DNA from: Corynebacterium deserti GIMN1.010
Lineage (GTDB): Bacteria > Actinomycetota > Actinomycetes > Mycobacteriales > Mycobacteriaceae
Assembly: GCF_001277995.1 (NCBI RefSeq)
Contig: NZ_CP009220.1
Location: 2,170,001 to 2,234,000 of the forward strand
Length of the DNA stretch: 64,000 nucleotides
Direction: 5' to 3'
A program made the position numbers and the translations under genes. Position 1 is the first letter of the stretch, and each line of letters opens with the position of its first letter. The notes below the pieces were generated by a model. It saw only the letters and a program-made list of their open reading frames with translations, did not search any database and was not told the DNA's origin. Positions 34,709 through 44,238 of this stretch are shown here, piece by piece.

Positions 34709-35389
34709 CTAGCCGATGAGGTGCGTGATCCCTTCCACCACCAATGTGATGCCCACGATGGTGAACACAACGCCTGCGAGGAGATCAAACCACACGCCTG
34801 CGCGCAGCATGGCTTTGCGTACTTTCTCAGTGGAGACAACCACGCACACCAGCCCGAAGGTGAGAAGGGTTTGCACGAGGATCGCCCCGACAATGCCCAC
34901 CGCCAATAGTGGTGATGGGTGTGCGGGCATGAGTGGCGCAAGGATCGCCGCGAAATACATGACCACCTTGGGGTTGGATAAGTTGGTGGCCAAACCTTGG
35001 CGATACACCTGAGCATGGCCGCCCAGGGTGTCTGCTGGCGACACAGCGTCGGGAAGGGGTTGCGCTGAGGAGGCGAAACGGTGGGCGCGGGCGTCGATAA
35101 GCTCTTTCGACGCCGTGCGCAGCAACCTTAAACCCATATAGGTGAGGTACGTGCCGCCGACCAGCTGAATTATGCCTAGTACCTGCGGGTATGCCGATAG
35201 TACCGCCGCCGCGCCGACGACGGTGAGCGTTACCCAAACCGAGAGGCCCGTGACAATGCCTGCGACGCCGAATAGTGCATGCGAGCGTGAGCGCACAGCG
35301 AGGCGCAGGAGGAAAAATGTGTCAGGCCCTGGGGAAAGGCTTCCCACCAGGTTGAGCACAATGAGTGTTGCAAATGCAGACCAGGTCAC
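34709..35389 (-). CDS. LysE/RhtB family amino acid exporter
   Basis: A 226-residue membrane protein with about six helices. LNLVGSLSPGPDTFFLLRLAVRSRSHALFGVAGIVTG is the N-terminal family signature of RhtB-type exporters (homoserine, threonine and other amino acids), and NLSNPKVVMYFAAILAPL follows in the middle. The open frame extends into the neighbouring ankyrin gene, but the GTG at 35389 lies four bases after that gene's stop and gives the family N-terminus. The substrate is unknown. Confidence 0.88.
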   Translation of the reverse strand: MTWSAFATLIVLNLVGSLSPGPDTFFLLRLAVRSRSHALFGVAGIVTGLSVWVTLTVVGAAAVLSAYPQVLGIIQLVGGTYLTYMGLRLLRTASKELIDARAHRFASSAQPLPDAVSPADTLGGHAQVYRQGLATNLSNPKVVMYFAAILAPLMPAHPSPLLAVGIVGAILVQTLLTFGLVCVVVSTEKVRKAMLRAGVWFDLLAGVVFTIVGITLVVEGITHLIG

Positions 35390-35393
35390 TGGC

Positions 35394-35795
35394 CTATGAC
35401 TCGAAGCGGGCCACGAGGTCCTCACGGCCAAACATCTTCGCCGTATCCAGCGCCGTTGGCGTACCAGCCAGCGGATCCGCACCGGCCTCAATCAGCGCCT
35501 CAATGACGGCGTCTTCCTTCTTAAAAATGGCGCCCGCCAGAGGTGCCTGGTTGCGGTTGTTCACGCGGTTAACATCAGCGCCGCGCGCAATAAGAGCCTT
35601 GACGACGTCTACCTGCCCCGCATACGCCGCCAACATGAGCAAGGAATTGCCATCTTGGTTGGACAGATCAACATCAACACCGCTGTCGACATACGCGCCT
35701 AACGTTTCTGCGGCTTCTGCCCCGCCTTCGCGCGCGAGGCCGAAGATCTTGTTAACCAGTTCCTGCACATCATCGGGCAATTGTGATTCAGTCAT
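35394..35795 (-). CDS. ankyrin-repeat protein
   Basis: A 133-residue soluble protein with about three ankyrin repeats: NQDGNSLLMLAAYAGQVDVVKALIARGADVNRVNN is the clearest. Such proteins mediate protein contacts; small cytoplasmic ones in actinobacteria often have no known partner. It lies between holA (19 bp upstream) and the RhtB gene (4 bp downstream) and is probably in one operon with them. Confidence 0.9.
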   Translation of the reverse strand: MTESQLPDDVQELVNKIFGLAREGGAEAAETLGAYVDSGVDVDLSNQDGNSLLMLAAYAGQVDVVKALIARGADVNRVNNRNQAPLAGAIFKKEDAVIEALIEAGADPLAGTPTALDTAKMFGREDLVARFES

Positions 35796-35814
35796 GGTGG
35801 TTTATCTTACCCGG

Positions 35815-36792
35815 CTACCGCCTAGCTAGTTCCGCTACCTTGCGCACCGCCGATTCGATGGCGAATTCGGGATCGCCACCCTGGCCTTTCACCGCCGCGT
35901 CGAGATCAGCCATGAGAATTACGGCATCACTAACGGCGTCGCCAGACCAATTGCGGGCAATTTTGGCGGTTTTCTCCACAATAAATGGTGGCATGCCCAA
36001 TTCGCCGGCAAGCTCGTAGCCGTTGATACGACCGCGCGTGGAATAAAGTCGAGCGATCTGCCCCACCTTCATGCTGAGTGCAGCTGACAAAGCGACAGGA
36101 CTTGTGCCCAACTGCAGGGCGCGTCGGGTACTGGCCACAGCCTTTGACACCTGACCTGCGCATGCAAGATCTGCGATGTCAAAGCCAGAAACCTCTGCTA
36201 CACCGATGTAATATTCACGGACTTTCTCCACGGTGACATTGCCTTGAGTATCAGCCACAAGCTGTGAAATGGCCGTGGCGATCTCACGGGTTTCCGATCC
36301 CACACCTTCCAACAGGGCATGGATGACATCTGGGGTGACTTTGACGTCATGGTTTCTAAACTCTTGGCGCACCCAATCAGTTAGTTCGCGGTTTTTCAGC
36401 TTCGCAGCCGTGTGTGTTACCGCGATCTTCTCCAGCTTTTTCACCATTGTTTTGCTGCGGCCACCGCCAGAATGCATGACGATCATAAACGTGCCCGGCG
36501 CGGGATCCACAGCCGCGGATAACACCAGGTTAACGGCGTCTTGTCCGGCTTGGTCCATGTGTGTGAGCACCACGACGCGGTCCTCCGCGAACAACGACGG
36601 ACTAAGTGCATTGAGTAGCTCGCCTTGGGTGATTTCGCTTGCTTTCAGTTCTGATTCTTGGAGTCCATCGGCAGTGCTGATGTGTTCACGGATGGTGCGA
36701 ACAACGTGTTTGCGTGCACGTTCGGCGAGGAATTCATCATCGCCAACGATGAGATGAACTGGTGATACTGGTGATACTGAAGCAGAAGGCAC
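35815..36792 (-). CDS. holA: DNA polymerase III subunit delta
   Basis: A 325-residue clamp-loader subunit. VHLIVGDDEFLAERARKHVV begins domain I, and the C-terminal collar shows LSMKVGQIARLYSTRG and the FIVEKTAKIARNWS block typical of HolA. It opens the beta sliding clamp. It follows comEC by 53 bp, the common actinobacterial order comEA-comEC-holA. The start is a GTG with only a weak ribosome site. A nine-base direct repeat in the first codons gives SVSPVSPV. Confidence 0.92.
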   Translation of the reverse strand: MPSASVSPVSPVHLIVGDDEFLAERARKHVVRTIREHISTADGLQESELKASEITQGELLNALSPSLFAEDRVVVLTHMDQAGQDAVNLVLSAAVDPAPGTFMIVMHSGGGRSKTMVKKLEKIAVTHTAAKLKNRELTDWVRQEFRNHDVKVTPDVIHALLEGVGSETREIATAISQLVADTQGNVTVEKVREYYIGVAEVSGFDIADLACAGQVSKAVASTRRALQLGTSPVALSAALSMKVGQIARLYSTRGRINGYELAGELGMPPFIVEKTAKIARNWSGDAVSDAVILMADLDAAVKGQGGDPEFAIESAVRKVAELARR

Positions 36793-36845
36793 GGTGTCTA
36801 TCGTGCCATACTTCGACGAGCGTCTGTGCCTAGAATCTTTTGCGC

Positions 36846-38540
36846 CTAGAATCTGCCGTCAGCTGCCCGCTGTGTGCCGTCGACATGAAGCGTCACCTCC
36901 CCATCGCGGTACGGAAAAAGTACCGGTACCCCGTCTTTGGTAACGATAGGACGCGTTGACATCGGCCCTTGCGGATCTTCCACAATAACAAGTTGCACAT
37001 GCTTATCGACGTCCCCCAGCTCCCCCTGCTCCCCCACAGTCTCGATGACCTGGAAGTTCAGCGTCAGTGGGTCTACAGGCGCAGGTGGGCGTTGGGTCAC
37101 CGTTGATAGGGCGAACACAGCGGCGACGGTGATGAGGATTTTTCGAATGTGCCCGTAGAAGATCGCCACCACCATCCACAGTCCAGCGATCACCACCCAA
37201 GCGATGCCGAGCCAACCGTCTGTTACCTCGAGGGTGGAGTTGGGCAGTCGCTGACACCACTGAGCCACGTGATAAATCCACCAACTAAATGGCTCGATGA
37301 CTTTGAGGGCTACCAGTTCAATGGGGCCAAGCTGATCAGGTAAGAGACTTAAGAGAACTGCAATCAACCCAATGACGGTAATCGGTGCAACGGCTAAATC
37401 CACCAGCACATTAGCCAGGACTGCCACCAGGGAGATTCGCCCGGCCATGAGTGCAATGATCGGCATGGTAACAAGATCTGCCGCTATTGCCACGGCGAAA
37501 GCACGCACCACGATGTCCGGAACGCGCCACCTAGAAAGCGGCGGTGCCAGGGCCCTGTACAGCAGCGGGAAGAGTGCAACAATGCCGGCGGTTGCCGCCA
37601 CAGACAGCACAAAACCGTATTGGACGGCCAGGTTGGAATCAACAATCAACAAGCCCATCACCGCGAGGCTCAACCCATGAATGGGTTCCATGCGCGAAGA
37701 ATTGATCACTGCAAGAAGCCCCACCACTCCCATCACCGCTGCACGAAGCACACTGGGTTCAGTGCCCACAACGCTGACAAATACCAGCAGGGCCCCCATG
37801 GACACGGCTACCTGAATGCGGGGACCAATGGTGAGTAAATACGCAGCCACCATGACCGTAGACACCAGGATTGACACATTGCTGCCACTCACTGCCGAAA
37901 GGTGCGACAAACCGGTGTCAATGAACATTTGCGCCTCAATTGTCGACTGTCCCCGGGTGTCACCCAACACCATGCCAGGGATTAGTCCTTGGGAGGACTC
38001 CCCCACGTGCCTGGACACAGACTCGGCAAAATTATCCCGCACATGATTCACCCACGCTGCATACCCTTGTGCTTCCCCGATGACCTCCACGGAATCAGAT
38101 GTCATGACGACGGTGGATAATCCCGGAAAGTCATCAGGTTTAAGCCACCCCTTAGCTGAAATCAGGGCACCGCGCTCAGCGCTTAGCTCGCCTGAGTAAA
38201 ACACCGAAACCTTAGCTGGATAGCCGTCGACGCTGAGTAAAATGTGGTGGTCACCGCTGTCCATTGTGGACACTGACGAAACGGTGCCAATCAGCGGTGA
38301 TCGAAGCTCGATGTGTTGAGCACGGCTAAGGCGCCACCAGGTAAGCAACCCAGAACACGTTCCTAAAACGCCGAGGAGCACTGCTTGCCCTACCTGACGA
38401 AGCACCAAAGCGATCACGACCGCGATCACCACGGTTATAGCACTCACCACCGTCGCCCCCACCCACGAAACACTGAGGATGATCATCGCAGTCACCATCC
38501 ACACCAATACCGCAGCCGGGGCTAAACGAAGTTCTCTCAC
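36846..38540 (-). CDS. comEC: ComEC/Rec2-family membrane protein without a beta-lactamase domain
   Basis: A 564-residue protein. It has N-terminal helices and a soluble OB-like region (about residues 75-160), then the ComEC competence core: GLIPGMVLGDTRGQ, TGLSHLSAVSGSNVSIL, and VLRAAVMGVVGL. The C-terminal metallo-beta-lactamase-like nuclease domain of full-size ComEC (total about 750) is absent; the last 100 residues are not of that type. In competent bacteria ComEC forms the DNA channel. C. glutamicum is not known to be naturally competent, so the role here is unclear. The GTG start lies among three 11-bp repeats (CCGTGAGAAAA) shared with the end of comEA. Confidence 0.88.
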   Translation of the reverse strand: MRELRLAPAAVLVWMVTAMIILSVSWVGATVVSAITVVIAVVIALVLRQVGQAVLLGVLGTCSGLLTWWRLSRAQHIELRSPLIGTVSSVSTMDSGDHHILLSVDGYPAKVSVFYSGELSAERGALISAKGWLKPDDFPGLSTVVMTSDSVEVIGEAQGYAAWVNHVRDNFAESVSRHVGESSQGLIPGMVLGDTRGQSTIEAQMFIDTGLSHLSAVSGSNVSILVSTVMVAAYLLTIGPRIQVAVSMGALLVFVSVVGTEPSVLRAAVMGVVGLLAVINSSRMEPIHGLSLAVMGLLIVDSNLAVQYGFVLSVAATAGIVALFPLLYRALAPPLSRWRVPDIVVRAFAVAIAADLVTMPIIALMAGRISLVAVLANVLVDLAVAPITVIGLIAVLLSLLPDQLGPIELVALKVIEPFSWWIYHVAQWCQRLPNSTLEVTDGWLGIAWVVIAGLWMVVAIFYGHIRKILITVAAVFALSTVTQRPPAPVDPLTLNFQVIETVGEQGELGDVDKHVQLVIVEDPQGPMSTRPIVTKDGVPVLFPYRDGEVTLHVDGTQRAADGRF

Positions 38541-38558
38541 GGTTTTCTCACGGTTTTC

Positions 38559-39251
38559 TCACGGTGTCACCAATGGCGCGAGTTGGTCAAACTTCGACGG
38601 TCCAATGCCTTTGACATTGAGCAAACCATCGACGCTACTAAACCCACCTGAGCTATCGCGGTAATCGATAATTGCTTGGGCTGTTTTCTCACCAACTCCA
38701 GGAAGCGTGACCAATTCCGTAAGGGTTGCGGAATTCAGCGACACCAATCCCGACACCGAGCCCGACACCGAGCCCGACAGAGGCGCCACACCTGCACCAG
38801 GATCCGCAGCCCCTGCCACCTCGTGGGGTGCTTCCCCCATGCGATAAACATGAATCTGGGTGCCGTCGACAAGCACTTGCGCGAGGTTGAGCGCAAAAAT
38901 GTCTGCATCCTCCCGGGCGCCCGCGGCACTTAAAGCATCGGCAATGCGCGCTCCCTCCGGCAGGGTGACAAGCCCCGGCCGATCCACATGCCCCACCACA
39001 GAAACAACAATGTGTGAACTTGGTGCGGGAGTTTGAAAGCTCTCAGCAACCGCAGCCATCGTTGGTGGACTGTGGGGTTCATCAGTGAAGACGATTAGTC
39101 CTGCCACAACAGCGATGACGGCAGCGGCCGCAAGGATCGCACCTTTTAGCGAGATCTGAAACCTGGGTGTGGGATAGTCAACGCGCATGAGGTCTTCCGT
39201 CCCCGTGGGGCGCGTCAGACCTTGCAGTCGCGCTGCAATATCGGGTTTCAT
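38559..39251 (-). CDS. comEA: ComEA-like DNA-binding membrane protein
   Basis: A 230-residue protein with a single N-terminal membrane anchor (about residues 36-56), an SLBB-type domain (VVSVVGHVDRPGLVTLPEGARIADAL) and a C-terminal pair of helix-hairpin-helix motifs (LPGVGEKTAQAIIDYR, VKGIGPSKFDQL) that bind DNA. A GSVSGSVSG repeat lies in the linker. It precedes comEC by 18 bp. In competent bacteria ComEA captures incoming DNA; the role in this non-competent genus is open. Confidence 0.9.
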   Translation of the reverse strand: MKPDIAARLQGLTRPTGTEDLMRVDYPTPRFQISLKGAILAAAAVIAVVAGLIVFTDEPHSPPTMAAVAESFQTPAPSSHIVVSVVGHVDRPGLVTLPEGARIADALSAAGAREDADIFALNLAQVLVDGTQIHVYRMGEAPHEVAGAADPGAGVAPLSGSVSGSVSGLVSLNSATLTELVTLPGVGEKTAQAIIDYRDSSGGFSSVDGLLNVKGIGPSKFDQLAPLVTP

Positions 39252-39316
39252 ACTTCAGCAGGCTAGACCCGCCGACGAAAAATGACTACTGCGCTATCTT
39301 GCGTTCTGTGGATAAC

Positions 39317-40141
39317 CTATTTTGAGGTCGTTTTGCCTGTGGATAACCCAGTCAGATCATGGGCAAACACCGCTGACACCGATAACGCGCCGGGGCCGGC
39401 ATGAACAGCAAGAGACGGGTCAACGTCGACAAACATAAAGCTTGATCCCTCCGGGAGAGCAGCTTGAAGCAACGCATCTAATTGTTTCGCGGCTTCCAGC
39501 GCTTCATTTTGGGCGATCGCCACAAAAACCGGCTCGCCCTCAGCGCGGATTTGGGCAAGTTCCACCAGCTTGGCAAACGCCTTTGATTGGGTGCGCGTCT
39601 TGGCCGCGATTTCCATGCGGCCTTCGCTCATCCGCATGATGGGGCGCGTAGCCAGTGCGGTGGACACCACGGCGGTAGCGGTGGAGATTCTGCCGGATTT
39701 TCGGATTTCATCGATGCGATGTAAATACACCCATGTCTCCGAACGGTGCAGGGTGTCTACGGCAATGTCATAGCATTCCTGCAGGGAGGCACCCTCTTTG
39801 GCAAGGGTGGCGGCGGCCATTGCTGCGGCTCCCACAGCCATGCCAAGCGAACAGGTATCCACCACGCGGACAGCGCCATCAGCAAACACTGCGGCCGCGG
39901 TCACGGCCGATGACCACGTCGATGACAATTCTTTAGAAATATGCAGCGCCAGAACGCCATCATCGCCACCACGCTCAAGTTGGCGGGCATAGGTGGCAGC
40001 CAATTCCAGCGATGACAACCCAGATGTACTGCGGTCTTCACCAGCATTTAAAACATGCAGCTCAACGATTGTTATGTCGAGCTCCAGAGCCACTTCAGCA
40101 GGCAAACAAGCGGAGGAATCTACAACTACCCGAACTGGCAT
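39317..40141 (-). CDS. DegV family fatty-acid-binding protein
   Basis: A 274-residue DegV-type protein: VVVDSSACLPAEVALELDITIVELHV at the N-terminus, HISKELSSTWSSA in the middle, and the EIRKSGRISTATAVVST motif. Family members bind fatty acids (FakB) for a kinase FakA. No fakA is visible here. The position matches the actinobacterial degV - gpgP - rsfS - nadD order. Confidence 0.92.
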   Translation of the reverse strand: MPVRVVVDSSACLPAEVALELDITIVELHVLNAGEDRSTSGLSSLELAATYARQLERGGDDGVLALHISKELSSTWSSAVTAAAVFADGAVRVVDTCSLGMAVGAAAMAAATLAKEGASLQECYDIAVDTLHRSETWVYLHRIDEIRKSGRISTATAVVSTALATRPIMRMSEGRMEIAAKTRTQSKAFAKLVELAQIRAEGEPVFVAIAQNEALEAAKQLDALLQAALPEGSSFMFVDVDPSLAVHAGPGALSVSAVFAHDLTGLSTGKTTSK

Positions 40142-40182
40142 TGTTATCTGTCCTCCTGATTGTCTTGTCTACACAACTACTT

Positions 40183-40893
40183 CTACCGTGACACACCCAT
40201 GTTCCAACAGTCGAGATACCATTGGGCATTTTCCACATTAGTGCCATCAAAATGAGGGCTGGCGGACACAGCACCTGAATTCTTCAAATCATCTTCAGGG
40301 TTTTCACTACCAGCATAATAGCGAGGTCGCGCCGTCAGCTGCGCCCAGCACGTGTTCCCCAAACCGGAGAACATCGGGTACTGGCTGTATTCCAGGTCCA
40401 ACAGGTTAGACGTCAACGCATTAATCGTGCCGCCATGTGCCACGATCAAAACAGTTCCCTGATCCCAATCCGGCAATGACACCATAAGCTCATCGACAAA
40501 TTGCCGTGCCCGGCGCGCCACCTCAACACGAGATTCACCACCCGGAGGCGCCCACTGTGGATCGTGCCGCCACTGCGCACGCGCACCCGGGTATTCCTCG
40601 TCTACCTCGGTGTGGGTTTTTGCTTGCCACTCACCCAGGTGAGTTTCACGAAGACGCTTATCGACGCCCACCTCGGCGTCGATAAGCTTAGCCACCGCTT
40701 GCGCGGTGTTATAGGCGCGGGAGAGGTCCGAGCTAAAAATGTGGGTGATATTGCTTTTCACCAGCAGTGCCGCGGCGCTGTCTGCCTGCGCAAACCCCAG
40801 GTCAGACAGCTCGGTGTCCAATTGTCCCTGCATGCGGGACGTGGCGTTGTAGTTGGTCTGCCCATGGCGGAGCAGAATCAGGCGACGCGTCAC
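40183..40893 (-). CDS. gpgP: histidine phosphatase family protein, probable glucosyl-3-phosphoglycerate phosphatase
   Basis: A 236-residue histidine phosphatase. LLRHGQTNYN holds the catalytic His10, with a second His in LIVAHGGTINAL and the Glu in RLRETHLGEWQ. In mycobacteria the gene between degV and rsfS/nadD encodes GpgP, which dephosphorylates glucosyl-3-phosphoglycerate in methylglucose lipopolysaccharide synthesis; the same order here supports that name. Older annotation would call it phosphoglycerate mutase-like. Two facing copies of the dispersed word (40656-40666 and 40677-40687) lie inside the gene. Confidence 0.8.
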   Translation of the reverse strand: MTRRLILLRHGQTNYNATSRMQGQLDTELSDLGFAQADSAAALLVKSNITHIFSSDLSRAYNTAQAVAKLIDAEVGVDKRLRETHLGEWQAKTHTEVDEEYPGARAQWRHDPQWAPPGGESRVEVARRARQFVDELMVSLPDWDQGTVLIVAHGGTINALTSNLLDLEYSQYPMFSGLGNTCWAQLTARPRYYAGSENPEDDLKNSGAVSASPHFDGTNVENAQWYLDCWNMGVSR

Positions 40894-40904
40894 AGGCTTA
40901 TCCC

Positions 40905-41378
40905 TTAATCGTCCTCGTAGCCAGGCTCGTACTCAGCTGGCAGTGGTGGGAGATCATCAATGGAATCGATGGCGCGGACGTCCGCCTCATCGGACCAAGA
41001 AGACTCACGGGTGAAGGTCTCGATGCCCTCAATCTCAATGAGTGGGCAGTCGCGGTACAAACGATCCAGGCCGTAGAACTCACGCTCAGCGTGGCGCTGA
41101 ACGTGGATGACAACCAAACCGTAGTCCAGCAGAACCCAACGGTTTTCGCGGTTGCCTTCACGACGCTTAGGCTCGAAACCAGCCTTGGTCATTTCATCTT
41201 CGATCTCTTCCACGATGGCACCAACCTGGCGCTCGTTGTCAGCAGACGCCACAACAAAGCAATCGGTGATGGCAATCATGTCGGAGACATCGATGACAGC
41301 AATGTCATCGGCATTCTTCTCATCCGCTGCCTTCGCCGCGATGGTCGCGATACGGATGGACTCTTCAAGTGCAGACAC
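40905..41378 (-). CDS. rsfS: ribosomal silencing factor RsfS
   Basis: A 157-residue RsfS/Iojap protein. DDIAVIDVSDMIAITDCFVVASA and the late WVLLDYGLVVIHVQ are the family blocks. It binds L14 and blocks subunit joining in starvation. The acidic C-terminal tail of about 40 residues is longer than in many homologues. It lies between gpgP and nadD. Confidence 0.95.
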   Translation of the reverse strand: MSALEESIRIATIAAKAADEKNADDIAVIDVSDMIAITDCFVVASADNERQVGAIVEEIEDEMTKAGFEPKRREGNRENRWVLLDYGLVVIHVQRHAEREFYGLDRLYRDCPLIEIEGIETFTRESSWSDEADVRAIDSIDDLPPLPAEYEPGYEDD

Positions 41379-41482
41379 AAAATTCCTTAAAAAAGCTCAG
41401 TTGGTTTGTCCCCAACCAGGGAAACCCGACGCGTGGGAGCGATTCCCAACGTCAACCCCTCCCAGTTTTCCACGAAGAGGGC

Positions 41483-42154
41483 TTAATCACCTACTTTTGA
41501 CGAATATTCTTGACCTTTGGGGTCCATATCCAGGTCCGAGCCTTCCGGACGATACAGGCCACGCTTGGCAATGTACTGCACAACGCCATCGGGAACGAGG
41601 TACCACACAGGGCGACCTTGACTAGCGCGGTCCCTGCAATCGGTGGAGGAAATAGCCATCGCAGGAATATCGACTAAAGACACGCGATCTTGATGAACCT
41701 CAGGAATAATCTGTGCATCAAGCTCATAGCCGGGGCGCGTCACGCCGACGAAGTTGGCGAGCTCAAAAGTCTTTTCCCAATCTCGCCAAGTAACGATCTG
41801 CGCTAATGCGTCTGCGCCGGTGATAAAGTACAACTGCGCATCGGGATAGTGCTTGCGCAGATCAGTGAGGGTATCGATGGTGTAGGTATCTCCCCCACGA
41901 TCAATATCCACGCGCGAGACGGTAAAACGAGGGTTCGACGCCGTAGCAATCACCGTCATGAGGTAACGGTCTTCCGCCGGACTTACTTTCTTGTCGGCTT
42001 TTTGCCACGGTTGACCGGTAGGTACGTAAACCACCAAATCAAGGTCAAAGCGGTCAGCTACCTCTGATCCCGCAACAAGGTGACCGTTGTGAATGGGGTC
42101 GAAGGTGCCACCCATAATGCCGATGCGGTCACGGCGCTTGGCCTTTGTAGTCAT
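41483..42154 (-). CDS. nadD: nicotinate-nucleotide adenylyltransferase
   Basis: A 223-residue enzyme joining nicotinate mononucleotide to AMP in NAD synthesis. The nucleotidyltransferase signature [12 protein letters not shown] (residues 15-26) and the late [10 protein letters not shown] (ISSTxxR) are intact. It is followed by rsfS after about 100 bp. Confidence 0.96.
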   Translation of the reverse strand: MTTKAKRRDRIGIMGGTFDPIHNGHLVAGSEVADRFDLDLVVYVPTGQPWQKADKKVSPAEDRYLMTVIATASNPRFTVSRVDIDRGGDTYTIDTLTDLRKHYPDAQLYFITGADALAQIVTWRDWEKTFELANFVGVTRPGYELDAQIIPEVHQDRVSLVDIPAMAISSTDCRDRASQGRPVWYLVPDGVVQYIAKRGLYRPEGSDLDMDPKGQEYSSKVGD

Positions 42155-42172
42155 GAGGGGACAGTATAGTGC

Positions 42173-43027
42173 TTAACTCGCCTCAGCAATCCACTGACCT
42201 AAGTGCTCATAGACCTGCGTGTCGCTGTCGCGGGGCACAATAAAGTACTGCGCGTGAGGCAACAAAACAGAGAACACATCCTCGGGTGACTTGATACCCT
42301 TGCTAGCACCGAGTGCAGATTGCACTTGACTGGGGTGCACATCGCACACAATGTCACCGTCGATGCAATACTTCAGTGTTTTTTGCTGTGTTCCTTGAGT
42401 GGGAATGATAGAGGTCAATCCACCCATGTGCGCGTTGTGCCCGATAACTCCTGCATCGCTTACTTTTTGCCCCGGGTCAGCAACTAGCAGTGTGCCCACG
42501 TATTGATCCCGCGCGATGAGCTCATCTGCTTGGCCAGAAACCACGAGGCTGCCTTGGGAATATCCGACCAGAAGATATTGGGGTGTGCAGCCTGTTTCTT
42601 GCTCAAAAGCATCAATCTCCTCGAGCACACCGCTCTGCCCCGACCTCACAGAATTGCCAAATTCAAAGGAAAAATTTGCACCAAAAGTGTAATCAAAGGC
42701 TGCAGGATAGACCTCAGCAGGCAGGCCGTGAACTAGAACGGAATCCATGATGGATTCGCCTCTGGTGGTCAACCAATAGTTCTCCAGGCCACGAAACATC
42801 GCTCGGAGGTTTTGGGCTTCATAGCCATTGGACACCCACTGCCCTGCTGCGCTGTACTTGGTGGGTTCGAAATCGTATTGCTCGCTGCCTCGACCTGCGA
42901 TGGCCACCACTGCTGGGCATTCACCTGGGGTTGCGGTTTCTTGCGCGCTGGCTGGAGGGACCGTGATGAAAACGGCACAGGTCGCTGCGAAGGCCGTCAG
43001 GGAGGTGAGAATGTGCTGAGCTTTCAC
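42173..43027 (-). CDS. secreted cutinase-family esterase, paralogue 1
   Basis: A 284-residue exported serine esterase. The signal peptide ends near residue 28 (ASA). The mature part has CPAVVAIAGRGSEQ, the nucleophile elbow GYSQGS, and the late catalytic Asp/His region (YCIDGDIVCD, then LLPHAQYF), with paired Cys. It is homologous to the next gene along its length. Such enzymes may act on mycolates, lipid esters or polyesters at the cell envelope. It lies 18 bp upstream of nadD in transcription order. Confidence 0.9.
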   Translation of the reverse strand: MKAQHILTSLTAFAATCAVFITVPPASAQETATPGECPAVVAIAGRGSEQYDFEPTKYSAAGQWVSNGYEAQNLRAMFRGLENYWLTTRGESIMDSVLVHGLPAEVYPAAFDYTFGANFSFEFGNSVRSGQSGVLEEIDAFEQETGCTPQYLLVGYSQGSLVVSGQADELIARDQYVGTLLVADPGQKVSDAGVIGHNAHMGGLTSIIPTQGTQQKTLKYCIDGDIVCDVHPSQVQSALGASKGIKSPEDVFSVLLPHAQYFIVPRDSDTQVYEHLGQWIAEAS

Positions 43028-43090
43028 ACCCCTACATATACAAGCGGATTAATTAATTCGCACGTGGAACATCCACTACCTCCCAGGCGC

Positions 43091-44158
43091 TTAGGAGTCG
43101 CGTGCCTCCACAATCCACGACGACACCTCAGCGAACACCTCGTCGTCCCACGGTTGGTCGGTGGCAAAGTACTGTAAATGCACTCGCCCGGCGCGGGTAT
43201 TTCCGGTGCTCAACTGAGCGCTCACCACGGAGGAACCGGCTGCGGAAAATTGCTCAAAAGAACGATCGCAGACTATGTCTCCGGGGAGGCAGTAGCTCAG
43301 TTTGTTAGGCACGTCTTCGGCTGGTGTCAGTGAACTCAGCAACCCGCCTGTAGTTACCTCGTGGCCAACAAGTGTTGGATCGTCAACCTGCTGGGCAGGG
43401 TTCGCGATGTGCAGCGCGCCGACGTATTGATCGCGTGCAATGAGCTCTTCCTCATAGCCATCGACAATGACGACACCTTGGGAATAGCCAGCGAGCAAGT
43501 ACTTCGGAGTGCATCCAGTATCTGCTTCAAAGCGATCAATCGAGGTCAACACATTTCCCCTGCCACTGGAGATGGACGTTCCAAGCTCAATGGCGGCGCT
43601 ACCTTCTGATGACAAAGGAAAAGATGCTGGATAGTCGACGTCGGTAAGACCCATGACGTAGACATCTTTCATTATTGATTCGCCGGTTGTTTTCAGGTTG
43701 TAGTTTTCCAAACGTCCAAAGAAGTTACGGAAGTTCTTTGCCTCAAATCCATTTGATGTCCACCGCGCTTCGGTGCTGTAGCGCGCAGGCCGGATTTCGG
43801 AGTTTTGTTCACTTCCCCGGGCAACGAGTGCCACAACAGCTGGGCATTCACCAAGTGTTGGTGGATCAAAGACTTCTTCATAAAGATCCGGGGTGGCATC
43901 GGGGTGAATGGGAATATAGCTATCATCAAGTGGATCCAGAAGGCGCTTGATGTAGTCGGCGTGGCTTTCTGGGAAAAGAAGATCAATAAGGCTGCTTCCG
44001 GCTGAGCTCAACAGTCCCGGAGACGAGCCCGATGAGCCTGAAGAGCCGGAGGATCCCGAGGATTGAGCCTGCCCCACCGCCGGCCCCTGTAACGCACACA
44101 CAAGACTTGCAGCGATGCCTACACGGAAAACTTTTGCCAGAAAACGCGAAGCAGGCAT
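43091..44158 (-). CDS. secreted cutinase-family esterase, paralogue 2
   Basis: A 355-residue exported esterase related to the neighbour at 42173. The ATG at 44158 follows AGGGG; 13 codons upstream the frame is open but lacks a site. After the signal peptide (about 30 residues) comes a repeated SSG linker (about 15 residues) and an extra segment of about 70 residues before the esterase core CPAVVALVARGSEQ, with nucleophile elbow GYSQGV and CLPGDIVCD. The N-terminal extension distinguishes it from paralogue 1. The role is probably in envelope lipid ester turnover. Confidence 0.88.
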   Translation of the reverse strand: MPASRFLAKVFRVGIAASLVCALQGPAVGQAQSSGSSGSSGSSGSSPGLLSSAGSSLIDLLFPESHADYIKRLLDPLDDSYIPIHPDATPDLYEEVFDPPTLGECPAVVALVARGSEQNSEIRPARYSTEARWTSNGFEAKNFRNFFGRLENYNLKTTGESIMKDVYVMGLTDVDYPASFPLSSEGSAAIELGTSISSGRGNVLTSIDRFEADTGCTPKYLLAGYSQGVVIVDGYEEELIARDQYVGALHIANPAQQVDDPTLVGHEVTTGGLLSSLTPAEDVPNKLSYCLPGDIVCDRSFEQFSAAGSSVVSAQLSTGNTRAGRVHLQYFATDQPWDDEVFAEVSSWIVEARDS

Positions 44159-44238
44159 ATGCACCCCTAGGTCAACCGAGTGTCCCCTGTAAAACACTCA
44201 TGGAGCACAGTTTACAACGGCTACCTAGGAGACGTGCG

